A DNA stretch of 64,000 nt from Waltergamsia citrina (taxonomy: Eukaryota > Ascomycota > Sordariomycetes > Hypocreales > Bionectriaceae): the NCBI GenBank assembly GCA_022814615.1, contig JAKLNE010000010.1:496001-560000 (forward strand). The letters run 5' to 3'. Shown one piece after another: positions 33,669-44,888 of this stretch. The position numbers and the translations under genes are program-made. The stretch's first letter is position 1. Each line of letters starts with the position of its first letter. The notes below the pieces were generated by a model. The model searched no databases, had not been told where the DNA came from, and worked only from the letters and a program-made list of their open reading frames with translations.

Positions 33669-35601
33669 TGTGAGATTTCAGTTGCTGGCTATTTAATTTA
33701 CTGGCACACAGAATAATTGAAACTTCAAAAAGATAAGAATGCGAAAAGAAAGGTGAGGCATTCAAGTGAAGCTTATTCTCCCTCACCGCAACACGGGTAG
33801 TCCGAGGTTTTTAAACCATAAGCACAGATCATACGGCGGCACTAGTTAGACCCTAGCCATGCGGAGAATAAGCAACATCTTCTCGGAATAGCTGATTCAA
33901 AACAGTCCCGTGCCCCGATCGTCTTGCATTTTGATGCTGACATGATTGCTGGATTGGGATGATGATTTGATGGGTCGTTCATGCTGGGCGGGGAACAACG
34001 GGACTAGTGGCTTGGGGGTCTACATGTCAACGTAGCTCGCTTAGCTACCATGCAAATTGGCACTAGCTTCGAAGCAGTATCTGTAGACTGGCAATTGATA
34101 TTGCTCGTATAATGGACAGGAATCGGGGAGTCAGCTATTTCTGGTAGTTGTTTTGGGGTCAGTCAATACCCAGCGGAGTGGCTGCTTTGGTTTATACCGA
34201 ATAGGCAAAATCCACAGCATTAGTGGAGCTTCCCCTCTGTATGCTGAGATTTGGGAAGCTACCCTCGGCTTCTGCCCGGCTTGACAGGACCGACACGTTG
34301 TACTGACTAGAAATAAGAATGACTTAGAGAGTCCGGGTTTTATGGCGAGATACGACTTTTGAAAGTGCGGGTTTTGCATTCTGCGTCACGACTATCTTAT
34401 CTTTTGATAATCTGGCGTTAGATTTTTATGACTAGTACGCAAAAAATTGACACATGTTTTCCCAGTCCAAACTGTCTTTCCACATATCTAAATGAAGCAA
34501 GGCTCATCCTTCAGTTTTACTCACTATCTCATCCTAAGCGTGTTGGACTTTCCGTGCCTCGCATCCGGCCAATACTTTTACATTTTGTCCAACCTAATTG
34601 TCTAGGGTAGATATCTCCTCATAGCTGGAGGTCAAATCAAGGAGGTCGCGATTTCAATTTTCAGATCATTGAACTTTTTCATGTATCGCGGCGGCTCATC
34701 AGCGACAGAAGATCAGCCGCATACGGCTTCTCCTCGCGGACCTGGTCAAAAATTACCTGCCATGTCATCTCTAAGGGTCGTATTCAATCTTGTAAGGGTC
34801 ACTGCGGAGGACTCAGTGTAAAATAGCGGCACAGTACAGAGAAAGAACGACCTTCTTGATGTAAGGTACAGTGACACTTCTCTGAGCCGATACTCAATAA
34901 TATGACCTAGAAATCAACTGTATATAATTCTAGATCCCTTACATCGTGCAGTGACTGACACTCTTCAACCCCATCGATTTACGTGCCCCACGGCTTACAC
35001 TGAGATTGACAGGGGCGGACTTACTGACATAGGATCAAATGAGAAAGGAGAGACGGCCAGCATCGATCTAGACGTCATCTTGTCCCTTGCTATCGGAGAT
35101 AATTTAGGACCTTCACCACGTAGCTAGTTCAATTGTCCCGCTAATACTATGAACTCAAGACTATCCTCATTACTAACAGGGATAAAGGAACATCATAGCG
35201 CCACCACGCTGGCTGGCGTCAGCCAGCTCTCCAGCCAATAGTAGTAGATGATTTCCCCAGGAGCTCCACTTTTCCCGCCGAAGCTATCGCCGGTGCGCCG
35301 TGTACAAGATTTGTCCACCGTTAGAGGCAACTATGGATATCCTATTCAGCTTCACTTGATGACGGTCATTAGAGATTCGTGCGCGGACTTAGGATTTAAT
35401 GACGCTTCAACCGTAGGTGTTGTGGACCTGGCCTTTCACTTGAACCGAGATTCATCAACTATAAAATAAAGTGGCTTGTCTTGACTAGACTGGATTTTAC
35501 TCTCAACTTCACTTGCACACTCAGATTCGACATCTTAACCCAAAAGTCCTAAGCTCTTCTCATCCCAATCTTCAAACTTCATCCTCCAGATAAACATCAA
35601 A
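33669..35601. other. Divergent intergenic region (~1.9 kb)
   Basis: Lies between the GMC enzyme and the short-chain dehydrogenase, which point away from each other. No gene is supported. A TATA box for the dehydrogenase lies at 35460, followed by a CT-rich leader. Confidence 0.5.
35460..35468 (+). promoter_or_regulatory. TATA box of the short-chain dehydrogenase gene
   Basis: TATAAAATA about 140 bp before the ATG at 35602, with a CT-rich leader between them. Position and sequence fit a fungal core promoter. Confidence 0.55.
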
Positions 35602-36755
35602 ATGTCTCGCTTCGCCGAAGGCACAGCCGCCTCTACCCTTGTTCCCCAGTACGCCGACTCCATCAAGGGCAAGACAATCCTCACCACAGGCGTCACACCA
35701 GGCTCTGTCGGTGCTGCCTACGTTGAAACCATCGCTGCGGCTTCTCCAGCGCTTCTCATTCTCGCTGGTCGCAGTGAGGCTAAGCTTGACCAAGAGGTCA
35801 ACACCATCGCTTCCAAGCATCCTGATGTCCCCACGCGGAAGCTCATCGTCGACCTTGCCAGCCTGGAATCTGTCCGTAAAGCTGCTGGAGAGGTCAATTC
35901 GTGGGAGGATGTGAAGAACATTGATGTCGTCATGAACTGCGCGGGCATCATGGCTCACCCCTTTGGCCTCTCGCCAGAGGGCTTTGAGATGCATTTTGCC
36001 GCCAACCATCTCGGTCACTTTCTCCTCACGAATCTCATTATGGACAAGATCTTAGCGAGCGAAGCGCCCCGCGTGGTCAATGTCTCTAGTGACGGCCATC
36101 GTCTGGGACATATCCGCTTTGCCGATGTTAACTACGATGTAAGTCACCGCGACCACATTGTTTGCACGGTTGACACCACTCGGGAATCAGAATGAAACAC
36201 TAACAGAAATAACTAGAATGGGAAGACTTACAATCGATGGTACGCCTACGGGCAGTCCAAGACGGCCAATAACCTCATGGCCATTTCCCTAGCTCAAAAG
36301 CTTGGATCCCGCGGCTTGCTGGCCTTCAGTCTGCACCCTGGCCTCATCATGACCAGCAACCTTGCAAACCACCTGGATCTAAGCGACATGGAAAAGGGTG
36401 ACTTCGCCACCTTACGTACGTATTCCCTGAAAGCTCCTCTTCCTGCTATTAGTTTTGGTGACCGATCAAACTAACCCACCGTACAGTGGAAGCTGATCGT
36501 AATTTGGGTAATGCAATCGGCTGGCCTAAAAACTTTGGCAACATCATGGTCCTCAACAGTGACCAAGGCGCTGCATGTTCAGTCTACGCGTCCTTTGATC
36601 CAGAGCTAAAGGAGCAGAATGGAAAGTATCTGCTCAAGATGCGCGTTGCTGACCCCTTCGTCGACACGCTGAAGCCGTGGGCTACGAACCGCGCGGAGGC
36701 TGAGATGCTCTGGAAATTGAGCGAGGAGATGGTCGGCCAAAAGTTCTCGTATTAG
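35602..36755 (+). CDS. Short-chain dehydrogenase/reductase (SDR)
   Basis: Exons 35602-36138, 36217-36415 and 36487-36755 give 334 residues in phase. The cofactor loop is a variant of TGxxxGxG, 'TTGVTPGSVGA', followed by 'LAGRSEAKLDQ' typical of NADP-binding SDRs. The structural motif 'NCAGIM' replaces NNAG, the serine lies in 'VVNVSSDGH', and the catalytic pair is in 'YAYGQSK' at the start of exon 2. Overall it resembles the retinol dehydrogenase/Tic32-like group that oxidises or reduces alcohols and ketones. Substrate is unknown. It points away from the neighbouring GMC alcohol oxidase-like gene, across a 1.9-kb gap that could share regulation. Confidence 0.92.
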
Positions 36756-37072
36756 ACGAAATGAAGAAGGTTGGCGATGGGGCTTGGATTTGTTTCAACC
36801 AAGGAAGATATGAGAATCAAATGGCTTCTAGAGCACAAATATGCCAATCGCGGTTTATGTAACGCCGAAGTGATTTGACGCATTGATTGAGAACTAGGAT
36901 TTAGTCTATTGTGATTTTTAGAGGTGTAGAGACGCAAATATGTATCGCTGAAGTATAAAGGTTAGAAAGTCAAAACATCATCTCACATGTACGGCTGCCT
37001 TATTATGACGAGGCATGTCCGGCCTGCCCCTGCATCTAGGTACCCAGGTTGTGAATGCTTGGAGCCAATACG
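36756..37072. other. Convergent 3' flanks
   Basis: Short A/T-rich stretch between the stops of the SDR gene and ADE4. No coding signal. Confidence 0.6.
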
Positions 37073-39251
37073 TTAGCCGTTATTTCTGACGGGGAGGTTC
37101 TCGTGAACATACCTAACATCTTCGCGATGCTCAGGGCGTCGATGTGCGACCGTCTCCACATCCTGATCATGAGAATCGTCACCGTGGGAAAAGTTCATGG
37201 GCCCAGAATTGCCGATCAAGGTTCCACCGTTTTGGCGCGACGTAGCCCGAGTCTTCTCAAGCTGATCGAGGTATCCTTCAGGCATGGGAGTTTTATAACA
37301 TCCGTTGAATACGCCAACCTCAAACTGCTTTACTTCTCCATCGGGAGCAGATTCAACACAGGCGTCTTGAAGATCCTCAAGTGACTGGTAAATCATGTCA
37401 TCAGCGCCTATCAACTGAGCAACTTCTTGCCTTGTTTTTCCGAATGCGATGAGCTCTGCCGGACTGGCAAGATCGATGCCGTACTAGAGAAATATTAGCA
37501 CATTGCTAGTTTTTATTTGTAAGATGAGAGAGCAAACTTACGATATGTGGATTGATGATTGGTGGGGCGCATGAGGCAAAGATGACCTGAAGTTCATGTG
37601 TTAGCTCAACATTTTAATGTGAGAGATTTTCCTTTAAACACCAAACCCCAGTACTAACCTTCTTCGCGCCAGCTTCACGTGCCATGAGCACAATTTCTTT
37701 GCTCGTTGTGCCTCGGACTAGACTGTCGTCAATGATGAGCACTACGCGCCCCGAGAACTCGGTCTCCATGGCGCTGAGTTTCCGCCGAACACTCTTCACG
37801 CGAGACTTTTGTTTTGACAGGATGAAGGTGCGAGCCTGCAACTGATCAGTATTTTGATACCGAGATGAGAATACGTATGAGCTTACGACATAGTTATTGC
37901 GGACATAGCCGTTTGAAAAAGGCTTATTGAGCTTTTCGGACACGACAGCGGCCGCTGTGATACTGGTTTGTGGAACTGGGACGATAACATCGATCTCGTC
38001 GATACCCTTGTCGCCAAGCACTTCCTTCAATTTGAGAGCCATCTTAGCACCCATGTGCTGTCGACTCCGATGAACGGAGATTCCATCAATGACGGAGTCA
38101 GGTCTGGCGAAGTAAACGTATTCAAAACTAATCATCTGTTAATATCGTTGTTGTGGCAGTGCTGTTGTCGAATTCCCCATTTTCACAATCAGGGTTAGGG
38201 TTGGGTTGGACTTACATATCGGGAGCGTAAGCCTTCCGCTTTGCGACCTGGCGGAAAATCGGCTTGCCGTTCTTCTCAATAAACACGGCTTCTCCAGGGA
38301 GGATGTCGCGGTGATTCTTAAAGTCTTGTTGCTTCAAAGCCACGCTTTCAGATGCAAGCATATAGTCAAATGCGCCTGGCTTAGTAGCGGAGGGACGCGA
38401 TCCAAGAATCAGTGGGCGGATACCGTAGGCATCACGGAAACCCAGAATACCAAAACCAGCGATCATGCCAGTAATAGCCCATCCTCCCTCACATTTGTTG
38501 TATGTGTGAGCGACGGCACTGAAAATCTCCTCCGTGTTGACACGAGCCTTGCCAGGTTTAGTCAGTCCATCGGCGAAGATGTTCAGCATCAGCTCGCTGT
38601 CGGAATCGGTATTGATGTGTCTGTGGGCTTCTTGGTCCAGGTATTGTCGGAGAGCAGGGGAGTTGATTAGAGTGCCATTGTGAGCAAAGCAAATACCGCC
38701 AGGGTAGTTGACTGCATATCCAGAATTAATCTCAATAAAGGATGTCTGTGTCACCAATAGACATACCGTAGAAGGGTTGACTCTCAGCGGCCTACAGAAG
38801 AGGCAATCAGTTAGAGACTTCATATAAAAATAACCAATATGAAGCGCATTTTCATGAGACGCGGGACATACCGAGCTTGATCCGGCGGTGGGGTAGCGAA
38901 GATGCCCAATGGCTAGTATCAATGTTAGATTCCCTTTCACGCCTCGGGAAAGTATGTGAAGGGAGACGAACCGGCATAGCCAGGAAGCCTTTGAACATTC
39001 TCGCCTGGCATCCAACACATTAGCCTTGAATCTTAACAATCAGAAACCGGGAAGCTACCATTCTTGAAAACTTCGGATACAGTTCCGTTGCCTTTGCACT
39101 GGTAGATTCGACCGCCCTCAGCGCAAGTCGCGATGCCGGCAGCGTCCTGTCCTCTGTGCTGGAGGTAGTACATGGCCTCAAACACATCTACCGAGGCATC
39201 TTCCGTGTACCCATTGACATCTCCCAGCAAGAGACCTAGAATTCCACACAT
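37073..39251 (-). CDS. ADE4: Amidophosphoribosyltransferase (ADE4)
   Basis: First committed step of purine synthesis: PRPP plus glutamine gives phosphoribosylamine. Nine exons (about 39251-39059, two short exons of 33 and 41 nt, a 25-nt exon, 38711-38216, 38127-37887, 37835-37659, 37586-37542 and 37483-37073) give 553 residues. The start was set at 39251 because it yields MCGILG, which exposes the catalytic N-terminal Cys after Met removal; an upstream in-frame Met would bury it. Glutaminase motifs include 'LQHRGQDAAGI', 'HLRYPTAGSS' and 'FAHNGTLIN'. The phosphoribosyltransferase half has 'DIFEYVYFARPDS', rebuilt across an intron, and the PRPP loop 'VVLIIDDSLVRGTTS'. Cytosolic enzyme. Nine exons is unusually many for this window. 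Confidence 0.96.
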
Positions 39252-39765
39252 ATTGACGTCGATCGAGGCACGTTCGGCCGAAGTCGCAGCTCGCACGGAT
39301 CAGTTGGGTTTCGCAAGGGAGGCGATTGCACGCGCGAGGTGAGAGGGAGCAAGTGCAAGAAGAGCAGGGCGACAATCGGACAAAGGGATTTTCGAGGATA
39401 TGAAGAGGAGAAACTTAGTATTTGGTGACCGACATCTTGGGATGAATTGCGCCAAATAGAAAAATCGGGGCATCCGAAAGTCGGCTCCCGAGTGCTAAGG
39501 AAAAAGTTTTGGGACGAAGAGCGGCGGTCGGCACGATTGCCCCGCGGACGTCGCGGGGCATTTCTTTTTTTTTGACAGCCTGAAATGCCTTTCCAGCTTG
39601 CCCATTACAAATTTGATCCACTTTTCGATAATCGATAAGCTCATATGTGTCAACGTTTTTTTTGTTCTTAAGAAATGAGATCATGAGCATTAAATCATCT
39701 ATAACATATCCGTAAGTCTAGAAATACAACACTAGAATACCCACAGCACGATGGCTCTTGCCATA
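39252..39765. promoter_or_regulatory. ADE4 upstream region
   Basis: This 514-bp gap lies upstream of ADE4 and downstream of the flavohemoglobin stop. It carries a GC-rich inverted repeat with 9-bp arms (39538-39560) about 290 bp before the ADE4 start, followed by T-rich sequence. No gene is seen; the frame at 39415-39690 is not supported. Confidence 0.5.
39538..39560. promoter_or_regulatory. GC-rich inverted repeat in ADE4 promoter
   Basis: Arms TGCCCCGCG (39538-39546) and CGCGGGGCA (39552-39560) around the spacer GACGT. The arms match perfectly. It could be a dimeric regulator's site or a hairpin; the role is inferred only from position. Confidence 0.5.
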
Positions 39766-41121
39766 TTACTGGTTTTGTTCAACGCTCCCAGTCCCAAACA
39801 GCTCCAGATGGATACGTTCTGAATCCACGCCCAAGCCCTCCAGCTTGCTTCTCATTTCCATCATCCATGACGCTGGGCCGCAGATAAAGAAGTCGGATGT
39901 CTTGCTCTGGAGGTGATCTTCTTGGTCTTTGAACACCGACGTCAGATCCAACTTGCCTTCAAAGTCATACTCAACCCCTTGCTCGTCACTCTCCTTCACG
40001 TGTTTGAGGAAGATGACGGTTTTGACGTTGTCATGTCCCTTTGACGCGGAGCGGAGATCGTCACCAAACGCCAGTTCTCGGCTGTCCCTGGCCATATGCG
40101 CCCATAGAACTGGCCTCTTGGTCATCTTGGAAATAGGCGACTTTAGAACTGTTTGCAGAATGGACATGAGCGGTGTGATGCCGACTCCTGCGGACAGCAA
40201 GACGAGGGGTGCCTCAGACTTTGTCTCGTCTTCGACGTTTAGCCAGAATTCGCCGCGAGGGAAAGTAAGCTCAACCTCGTCGCCAACGTGGTAATGATCA
40301 TGGAGGATATTGGACACCACGCCGGGTGCCATCCCGTCCTCTTTGCTTGCCGCGGCATTTTCCCTCTTAATGCTGACGCGATAGTAGTCGTCTTGAGGTG
40401 CCGTACTCATACTATATTGACGACATTGGTAGATGTTGCCCAGCTCAGGCACTTTGACGCGCAGGCTGATATACTGGCCGGCGTGGAACTTGGGAAGCGG
40501 CGTCTTGCGGTCAGACGGGACGAGGTAGAAACTGCAGATAGAGTTGGACTCTGCCTCTCGTCTGACGATGGTGAACTTCCTCCATTCGCGCCACTGCCCA
40601 GCGTCGTCATAGAGTTGCCCTTCTCGCTTGATGAAAATGTCGGCAAGTTGGCCGTAGGCGGCTATCCAGGCTTCAGCGACCTCGTCTGTGAGAGCATCGC
40701 CGAGAACTTGACCAAAGGCCTCCACCAAATACTTCCCCACAATAGCGTACTGGTCTGGAGTGATGACCAAGCTTACATGCTTGTGGGAGATGCGCTCGAT
40801 GACTGGTAGCAGTACCTCTGGGTGGTCGATGTGATCAGCATAGGCGAGAACAGCGCCAGCAAGAGCCTTAGGCTGGGCGCCATTCCGCTGGTTGCTGAGA
40901 TTGAAGATATTCCGTAGCTCCGGGTGAGCTTCAAGCATATTCTTGTAAAACGTGGCTGTAATAGTTTCTCCATGTTCCTTGAGAATAGGAACGGTAGACT
41001 TGACGATTGCGGCTTGCGCCGGCGTCAACCCTGTCTTCGGCTGTGGCGGCGGCTGTTGGACATCATTGGCCGATTGTTGATTTGGATGAAGCCCAATCAT
41101 TGTCTGAATCTTTAATTGCAA
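39766..41121 (-). CDS. Flavohemoglobin (nitric oxide dioxygenase)
   Basis: This is an intronless 451-residue protein that converts NO to nitrate with O2 and NAD(P)H. The globin domain (about residues 30-165) has the proximal His in 'RISHKHVSLVI' and the 'YAIVGKYLVEAF' helix. The reductase half has the FAD motif 'RQYSMS', the 'GQYISLRV' strand, the NAD-binding 'LLSAGVGITPLMS' and the C-terminal 'DFFICGPASWM'. About 28 extra residues rich in Gln and Pro precede the globin. The start could be Met1 or Met8; there is no strong presequence, so a cytosolic enzyme is likely. Family members protect against nitrosative stress and are often NO- or nitrate-induced. No regulator site was recognised here. 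Confidence 0.96.
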   Translation of the reverse strand: MQLKIQTMIGLHPNQQSANDVQQPPPQPKTGLTPAQAAIVKSTVPILKEHGETITATFYKNMLEAHPELRNIFNLSNQRNGAQPKALAGAVLAYADHIDHPEVLLPVIERISHKHVSLVITPDQYAIVGKYLVEAFGQVLGDALTDEVAEAWIAAYGQLADIFIKREGQLYDDAGQWREWRKFTIVRREAESNSICSFYLVPSDRKTPLPKFHAGQYISLRVKVPELGNIYQCRQYSMSTAPQDDYYRVSIKRENAAASKEDGMAPGVVSNILHDHYHVGDEVELTFPRGEFWLNVEDETKSEAPLVLLSAGVGITPLMSILQTVLKSPISKMTKRPVLWAHMARDSRELAFGDDLRSASKGHDNVKTVIFLKHVKESDEQGVEYDFEGKLDLTSVFKDQEDHLQSKTSDFFICGPASWMMEMRSKLEGLGVDSERIHLELFGTGSVEQNQ

Positions 41122-42759
41122 AATTGAGGATTGTTAAAGTGTTTATCAAGTAAGAGATGATGAATTCTGTTGGTAGACATATTCCCTAAATCCTTCATTG
41201 TGAACAGCGGACTTTTATATGAAGCTGTTGGCAACATCTCCGCGGAAATGCAGAAAACCAGTCGATTATTTCCCGACATTATGTGGATTAGAAAACTCAA
41301 GACGAATTCGACCCGTTCCTATGTTTTCCTTAGAGCTGATACTCGTATGCTGTTTAAGGGCTCCGTCTTGCTCCGAGTACTGTGGGTGACTCGCTAAGTG
41401 GCCTGATTCTCCAGCCGCACCGGAATCTTCGCGGCTGCTGCAGGGTCCTCCCACGAGTCAGCGCATCGGGGAGCGCCGCCGTCCATGTGGAGCAGCGGAT
41501 ACGAGCCTCGTAGCACAAAGAGCTCTGACACCTGTATGCCAGCCGTAATTGTCCAACAATTCCAAATACACACAGCAGATCATGCAGGGGACCCTCTTTA
41601 GGCATGCCATTATTTGTAATTCCAAGCTGCAGATTCGCTATCCCCAAGATGATGCATCGAGTTACTATGATCCGATTGCCATTTCCTTTACATGACTAGT
41701 TTTATTTCCCTGGTAATAATTGGAGATTCGTTTATTTGGCTGTATGCATAATGTCGACAAATGTGCGTCTTGAGTCGTTTTTGGGCGTTGGCTCCAGAAA
41801 TGTCTGTTACCAAATCTCGCAATCAAGCCAACGTCACTCACGTATGTTCTCTCTCAAGTCTTAATTTATTTCAATGCTAGCTCCTCGCTTTACGACATAG
41901 ACATCTTTCCAGCCAACCCGATACCAACAGTTCCGCCGTGATCCTGCAGACTGTTTAGCGCTGAGATGGCGAGATTCGGTCTCATAGCAGGCCAACACCA
42001 CTTGTATATAGCCTAACCAACACCGTTCAAAAGCACCTGCAACGCTCTTATAAAATGTCAGTTGAGATTACAGATTGTTCAATCATATCATTGGTTAATT
42101 ATAGAACTTACCTGGAAATAGATAGTAAAACAGGGAATTGAGGAACCAGTCTTTAAGCGCTCGTCTAGTATAGAGGATCACTACAGCAGAAGGATCGAGA
42201 CAAAGGTGTCCTAGGTATTTAGTTATAGAAACGAGGTTTTAAACACCTTGAGACAAAGAATCTATCGTACATTTTTACATAGACTTACACTCAGATTCGA
42301 GCATAGTTCGGTGAGAAACACTTGTAATGTGAGGATCATACCACTGTCTTCCTGTCTAAAAAAGCTAACATGTCTATCGAAAGCCAGAAGATTCACCCCT
42401 TTTTCTTCTTTGAACTATTATCATGGGTTGTGTATCATCAAAACCAGAGAATAGTTGTGGAACGTAGCTCCAACCACGGCGCCAACAGCAGATAAATGTT
42501 TCTGGGCCTTCAGGAGGACCTGTGCTTGTTCCACCACCCTATCGAGACCAGCGCGGTCGCCCTGTTCAACACACATCGGCAGAGATTCATCGCAAGGCTA
42601 TTATGGAAGCTCTGGGTGATATGGCTGCTTTCTTAGATCAGTGCGCACCAGGCTTGCGACGGTCGGCGGTGCTAGGTATAGGTTGCAATCGAGTATCACA
42701 GACCCGATTCAACACTTTACGAACTTCTTTCCGCCTCGCTTCTGTCTGTAGATTGATCT
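41122..42759. other. A/T-rich intergenic stretch
   Basis: Upstream of flavohemoglobin. The first ~500 bp probably hold its promoter. The rest is A/T-rich, with stop codons dense in all frames and no gene support. Confidence 0.5.
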
Positions 42760-43320
42760 TTAAGCAAAGTGAATATGTGGCTGTAAAAGTAAGATGATTT
42801 TCTTTAAAAATTCTTGCGGAGCATTTTCAAAGTTCTTCAGTGGAACAAACTCTCTTTTGTCATTGTCCCTGTGTGGAATCGCCAGGGTGTTGTCGAGGCG
42901 AGGCAATTTGGTAACCCACGCAGGCTCCGCTTCTAGTCGCCGTTCTTGAGCCCTCCAGCTGTCTAGCATATCACGAGTAAAGATAGCAGGCGCATCGCGT
43001 GGTAGTCCCAGATCAATCCTCTTGTTGAAAGCCAGACGAAGAAGCGCCGGTATGCAGGCGAGGCAGGCGTAGCGCTCCGGGTGCGGGTCGCTAGGGTCCG
43101 AAATGTCGCTGTCGGCCCAATCGGCATAGTACCAGAATGCTTCAATCTCGTTGCGGAGTTCAATATCCTAGTCGAGGATGAGATGTTCGTAAATGCGATA
43201 AAGCGCGGCTAAAGAGGGATCTTGCTCTGATGACTGTGCGGCGCCGTTCTGGCTTCGTTCAAGCAAAGGGACCTCGTAAACGACACGTCCGGCAAGAAGA
43301 TCTTTGGGCGCTAGGGGAGG
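42760..43320 (-). pseudogene. Decayed coding remnant with in-frame TAG
   Basis: One minus-strand frame runs about 187 codons with protein-like composition, broken once by TAG at 43170-43168. Before the stop it reads 'LLAGRVVYEVPLLERSQNG' and '...LYRIYEHLILD'. After it come 'NEIEAFWYYADWADSD', 'DPHPERYACLACIPALLRL' and 'DMLDSWRAQERRLEAEPAW'. Upstream, 'ACTAAC...GATAG' looks like an intron 3' end that would feed this frame. No convincing start codon was found. The TAG could have come from CAG by C-to-T change, as repeat-induced point mutation (RIP) does, or the CTAG might be a splice acceptor. The family is not recognised. Confidence 0.55.
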
Positions 43321-43910
43321 CTATCTTTGTCTGTTTTGCTGTTAGTCCCAGCCAGGGCTTCAGGGCGGCCTTCATTGGACTTTGAAGTCTCCTTGTTCTT
43401 CTTCCAGAACAACAAAGCTTGCGAGATTCTCCTCTGCATTTCGAACAAAAAAGGGTAGTACCCAGAAGTCACTGGATCGAATAATTAAGTTATCTACGAG
43501 TGGGAAGAGATAACTTCCTAAAAGGCTAAAAAGCCGTGCTTGCCGCGCGCCAAAACGCTCTGACGGGCGGCTATAAGTGGCACTCGCCCGCTACGTAGTC
43601 GTGCAGATCCTGGCGCTGCCTTGTCAACGCTTGTTGGTCCATTGGATAATGCTGGAATTCTTTCTCAGTTTCGACTTTACAACAGACTTTTAAGAAATCA
43701 GATATGCTATTTACAAGCTTGACTGACGCTCGCACTGATATGGTTCTCACTTATAGATAAGCTTGTCAACCTATCCACATATAACTCCAATGCTACATTT
43801 ACTTGGGATACATTGCCGCTATTACTAGCTTTCATCATCGTTCCATTCGGGAACACCTCAATTTCATCAACATCACTCTTACATCCCAGTCAACGACTGT
43901 GTTTGTTTCA
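43321..43910. other. Upstream flank of remnant and of metallophosphoesterase gene
   Basis: Contains the possible missing 5' part of the pseudogene (frames near 43440) and the promoter of the next gene. No intact coding frame. Confidence 0.4.
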
Positions 43911-44888
43911 ATGACGGCGCCCGGCCTTGCAACATGGACGCCGCCTCGACCGACTCAGTGGCAACGATTCCGCCGTGACCCTGCAATCGTCCTTGCTCGT
44001 TGGCTTCATGGCTTAAGGCCAGCTACTGCTGCCCCGACTGCATCGAATCCCAAATCATCTTGCGAGGATTTTGAGTCGCCGCCCGCAATCGCCATCGTCT
44101 GCATCTCTGACACGCACCAATTGCAACCTCAAGTTCCCGATGGGGACCTTCTCCTACACGCAGGGGATCTCACCAACCATGGTTCATTCGAAGAGCTCCA
44201 GGAGCAGCTCGACTGGCTTGCATCGCTGCCACACAAGCACAAAGTCGTCATAGCCGGGAACCATGACAGACTTCTAGACCCCGAATACGTTGCTAAATTC
44301 CCCGACAAGATTTGCGAGAGTCATGGTCAATCCCGCAGCGACCTCAACTGGCATGACCTCATTTACCTGAGCAACTCGTCCTGCACGCTAGATTTCGCGG
44401 GTAATCGTAAATTAAGCATTTACGGGTCCCCATGGACGCCACAGTGTGGGACTTTTGCGTTTCAATACCCTCCAATAAGAGATGTCTGGACCAAAACGAT
44501 CCCAGAGGGGACGGATATACTACTCACTCACGGTCCACCGAAGGGATACTTGGATCTCGACGGGAAAGGCTGTCCACACTTGACGAGAGAGGTAGCGAGG
44601 GCGCGGCCCCGGGTTGTTGTCTTTGGACACATTCATGCAGGCCATGGCCAAGAAGTTGTCACGTTCCGGCTAATTGAGTCTTCTTATCAAGCGGTCATGG
44701 CAGGTGACGGCGGGCTAGTCACTGTTGGGTTTATGGCTCTCTGTCTTATATATGAATTGGCGATCAAGTTGCTGACCTTTCCGTTGGTCAAGATCGCTAA
44801 TAGAAGGTCACCAACCACGATTATGATCAACGCTGCTATTGTCGGGGGTAAAGTTAGCATACCATGGCCAACATCACACGAAGATTAG
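43911..44888 (+). CDS. Calcineurin-like metallophosphoesterase (MPPED-like)
   Basis: This is an intronless 326-residue protein from MTAPGLATW; a further 36 upstream codons in frame lack family character. The metal-binding motifs occur in the canonical order: 'CISDTH' at about residue 66, 'LLHAGDLTNHG', 'VVIAGNHD', 'ILLTHGPP' and 'VVFGHIHAGHG'. This set and spacing match the small MPPED1/2-type branch that includes many fungal 'ser/thr phosphatase' proteins. It probably hydrolyses a phosphoester with two metal ions; the substrate is unknown. The last ~60 residues contain a hydrophobic stretch ('VGFMALCLIYELAIKLL') that could anchor it to a membrane, which is uncommon for the core family. Confidence 0.92.
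   Translation: MTAPGLATWTPPRPTQWQRFRRDPAIVLARWLHGLRPATAAPTASNPKSSCEDFESPPAIAIVCISDTHQLQPQVPDGDLLLHAGDLTNHGSFEELQEQLDWLASLPHKHKVVIAGNHDRLLDPEYVAKFPDKICESHGQSRSDLNWHDLIYLSNSSCTLDFAGNRKLSIYGSPWTPQCGTFAFQYPPIRDVWTKTIPEGTDILLTHGPPKGYLDLDGKGCPHLTREVARARPRVVVFGHIHAGHGQEVVTFRLIESSYQAVMAGDGGLVTVGFMALCLIYELAIKLLTFPLVKIANRRSPTTIMINAAIVGGKVSIPWPTSHED

Noticed and set aside
38178..38200. Telomere-like TTAGGG run
   Set aside because: Little more than one unit inside an ADE4 intron; not a telomere or interstitial array.
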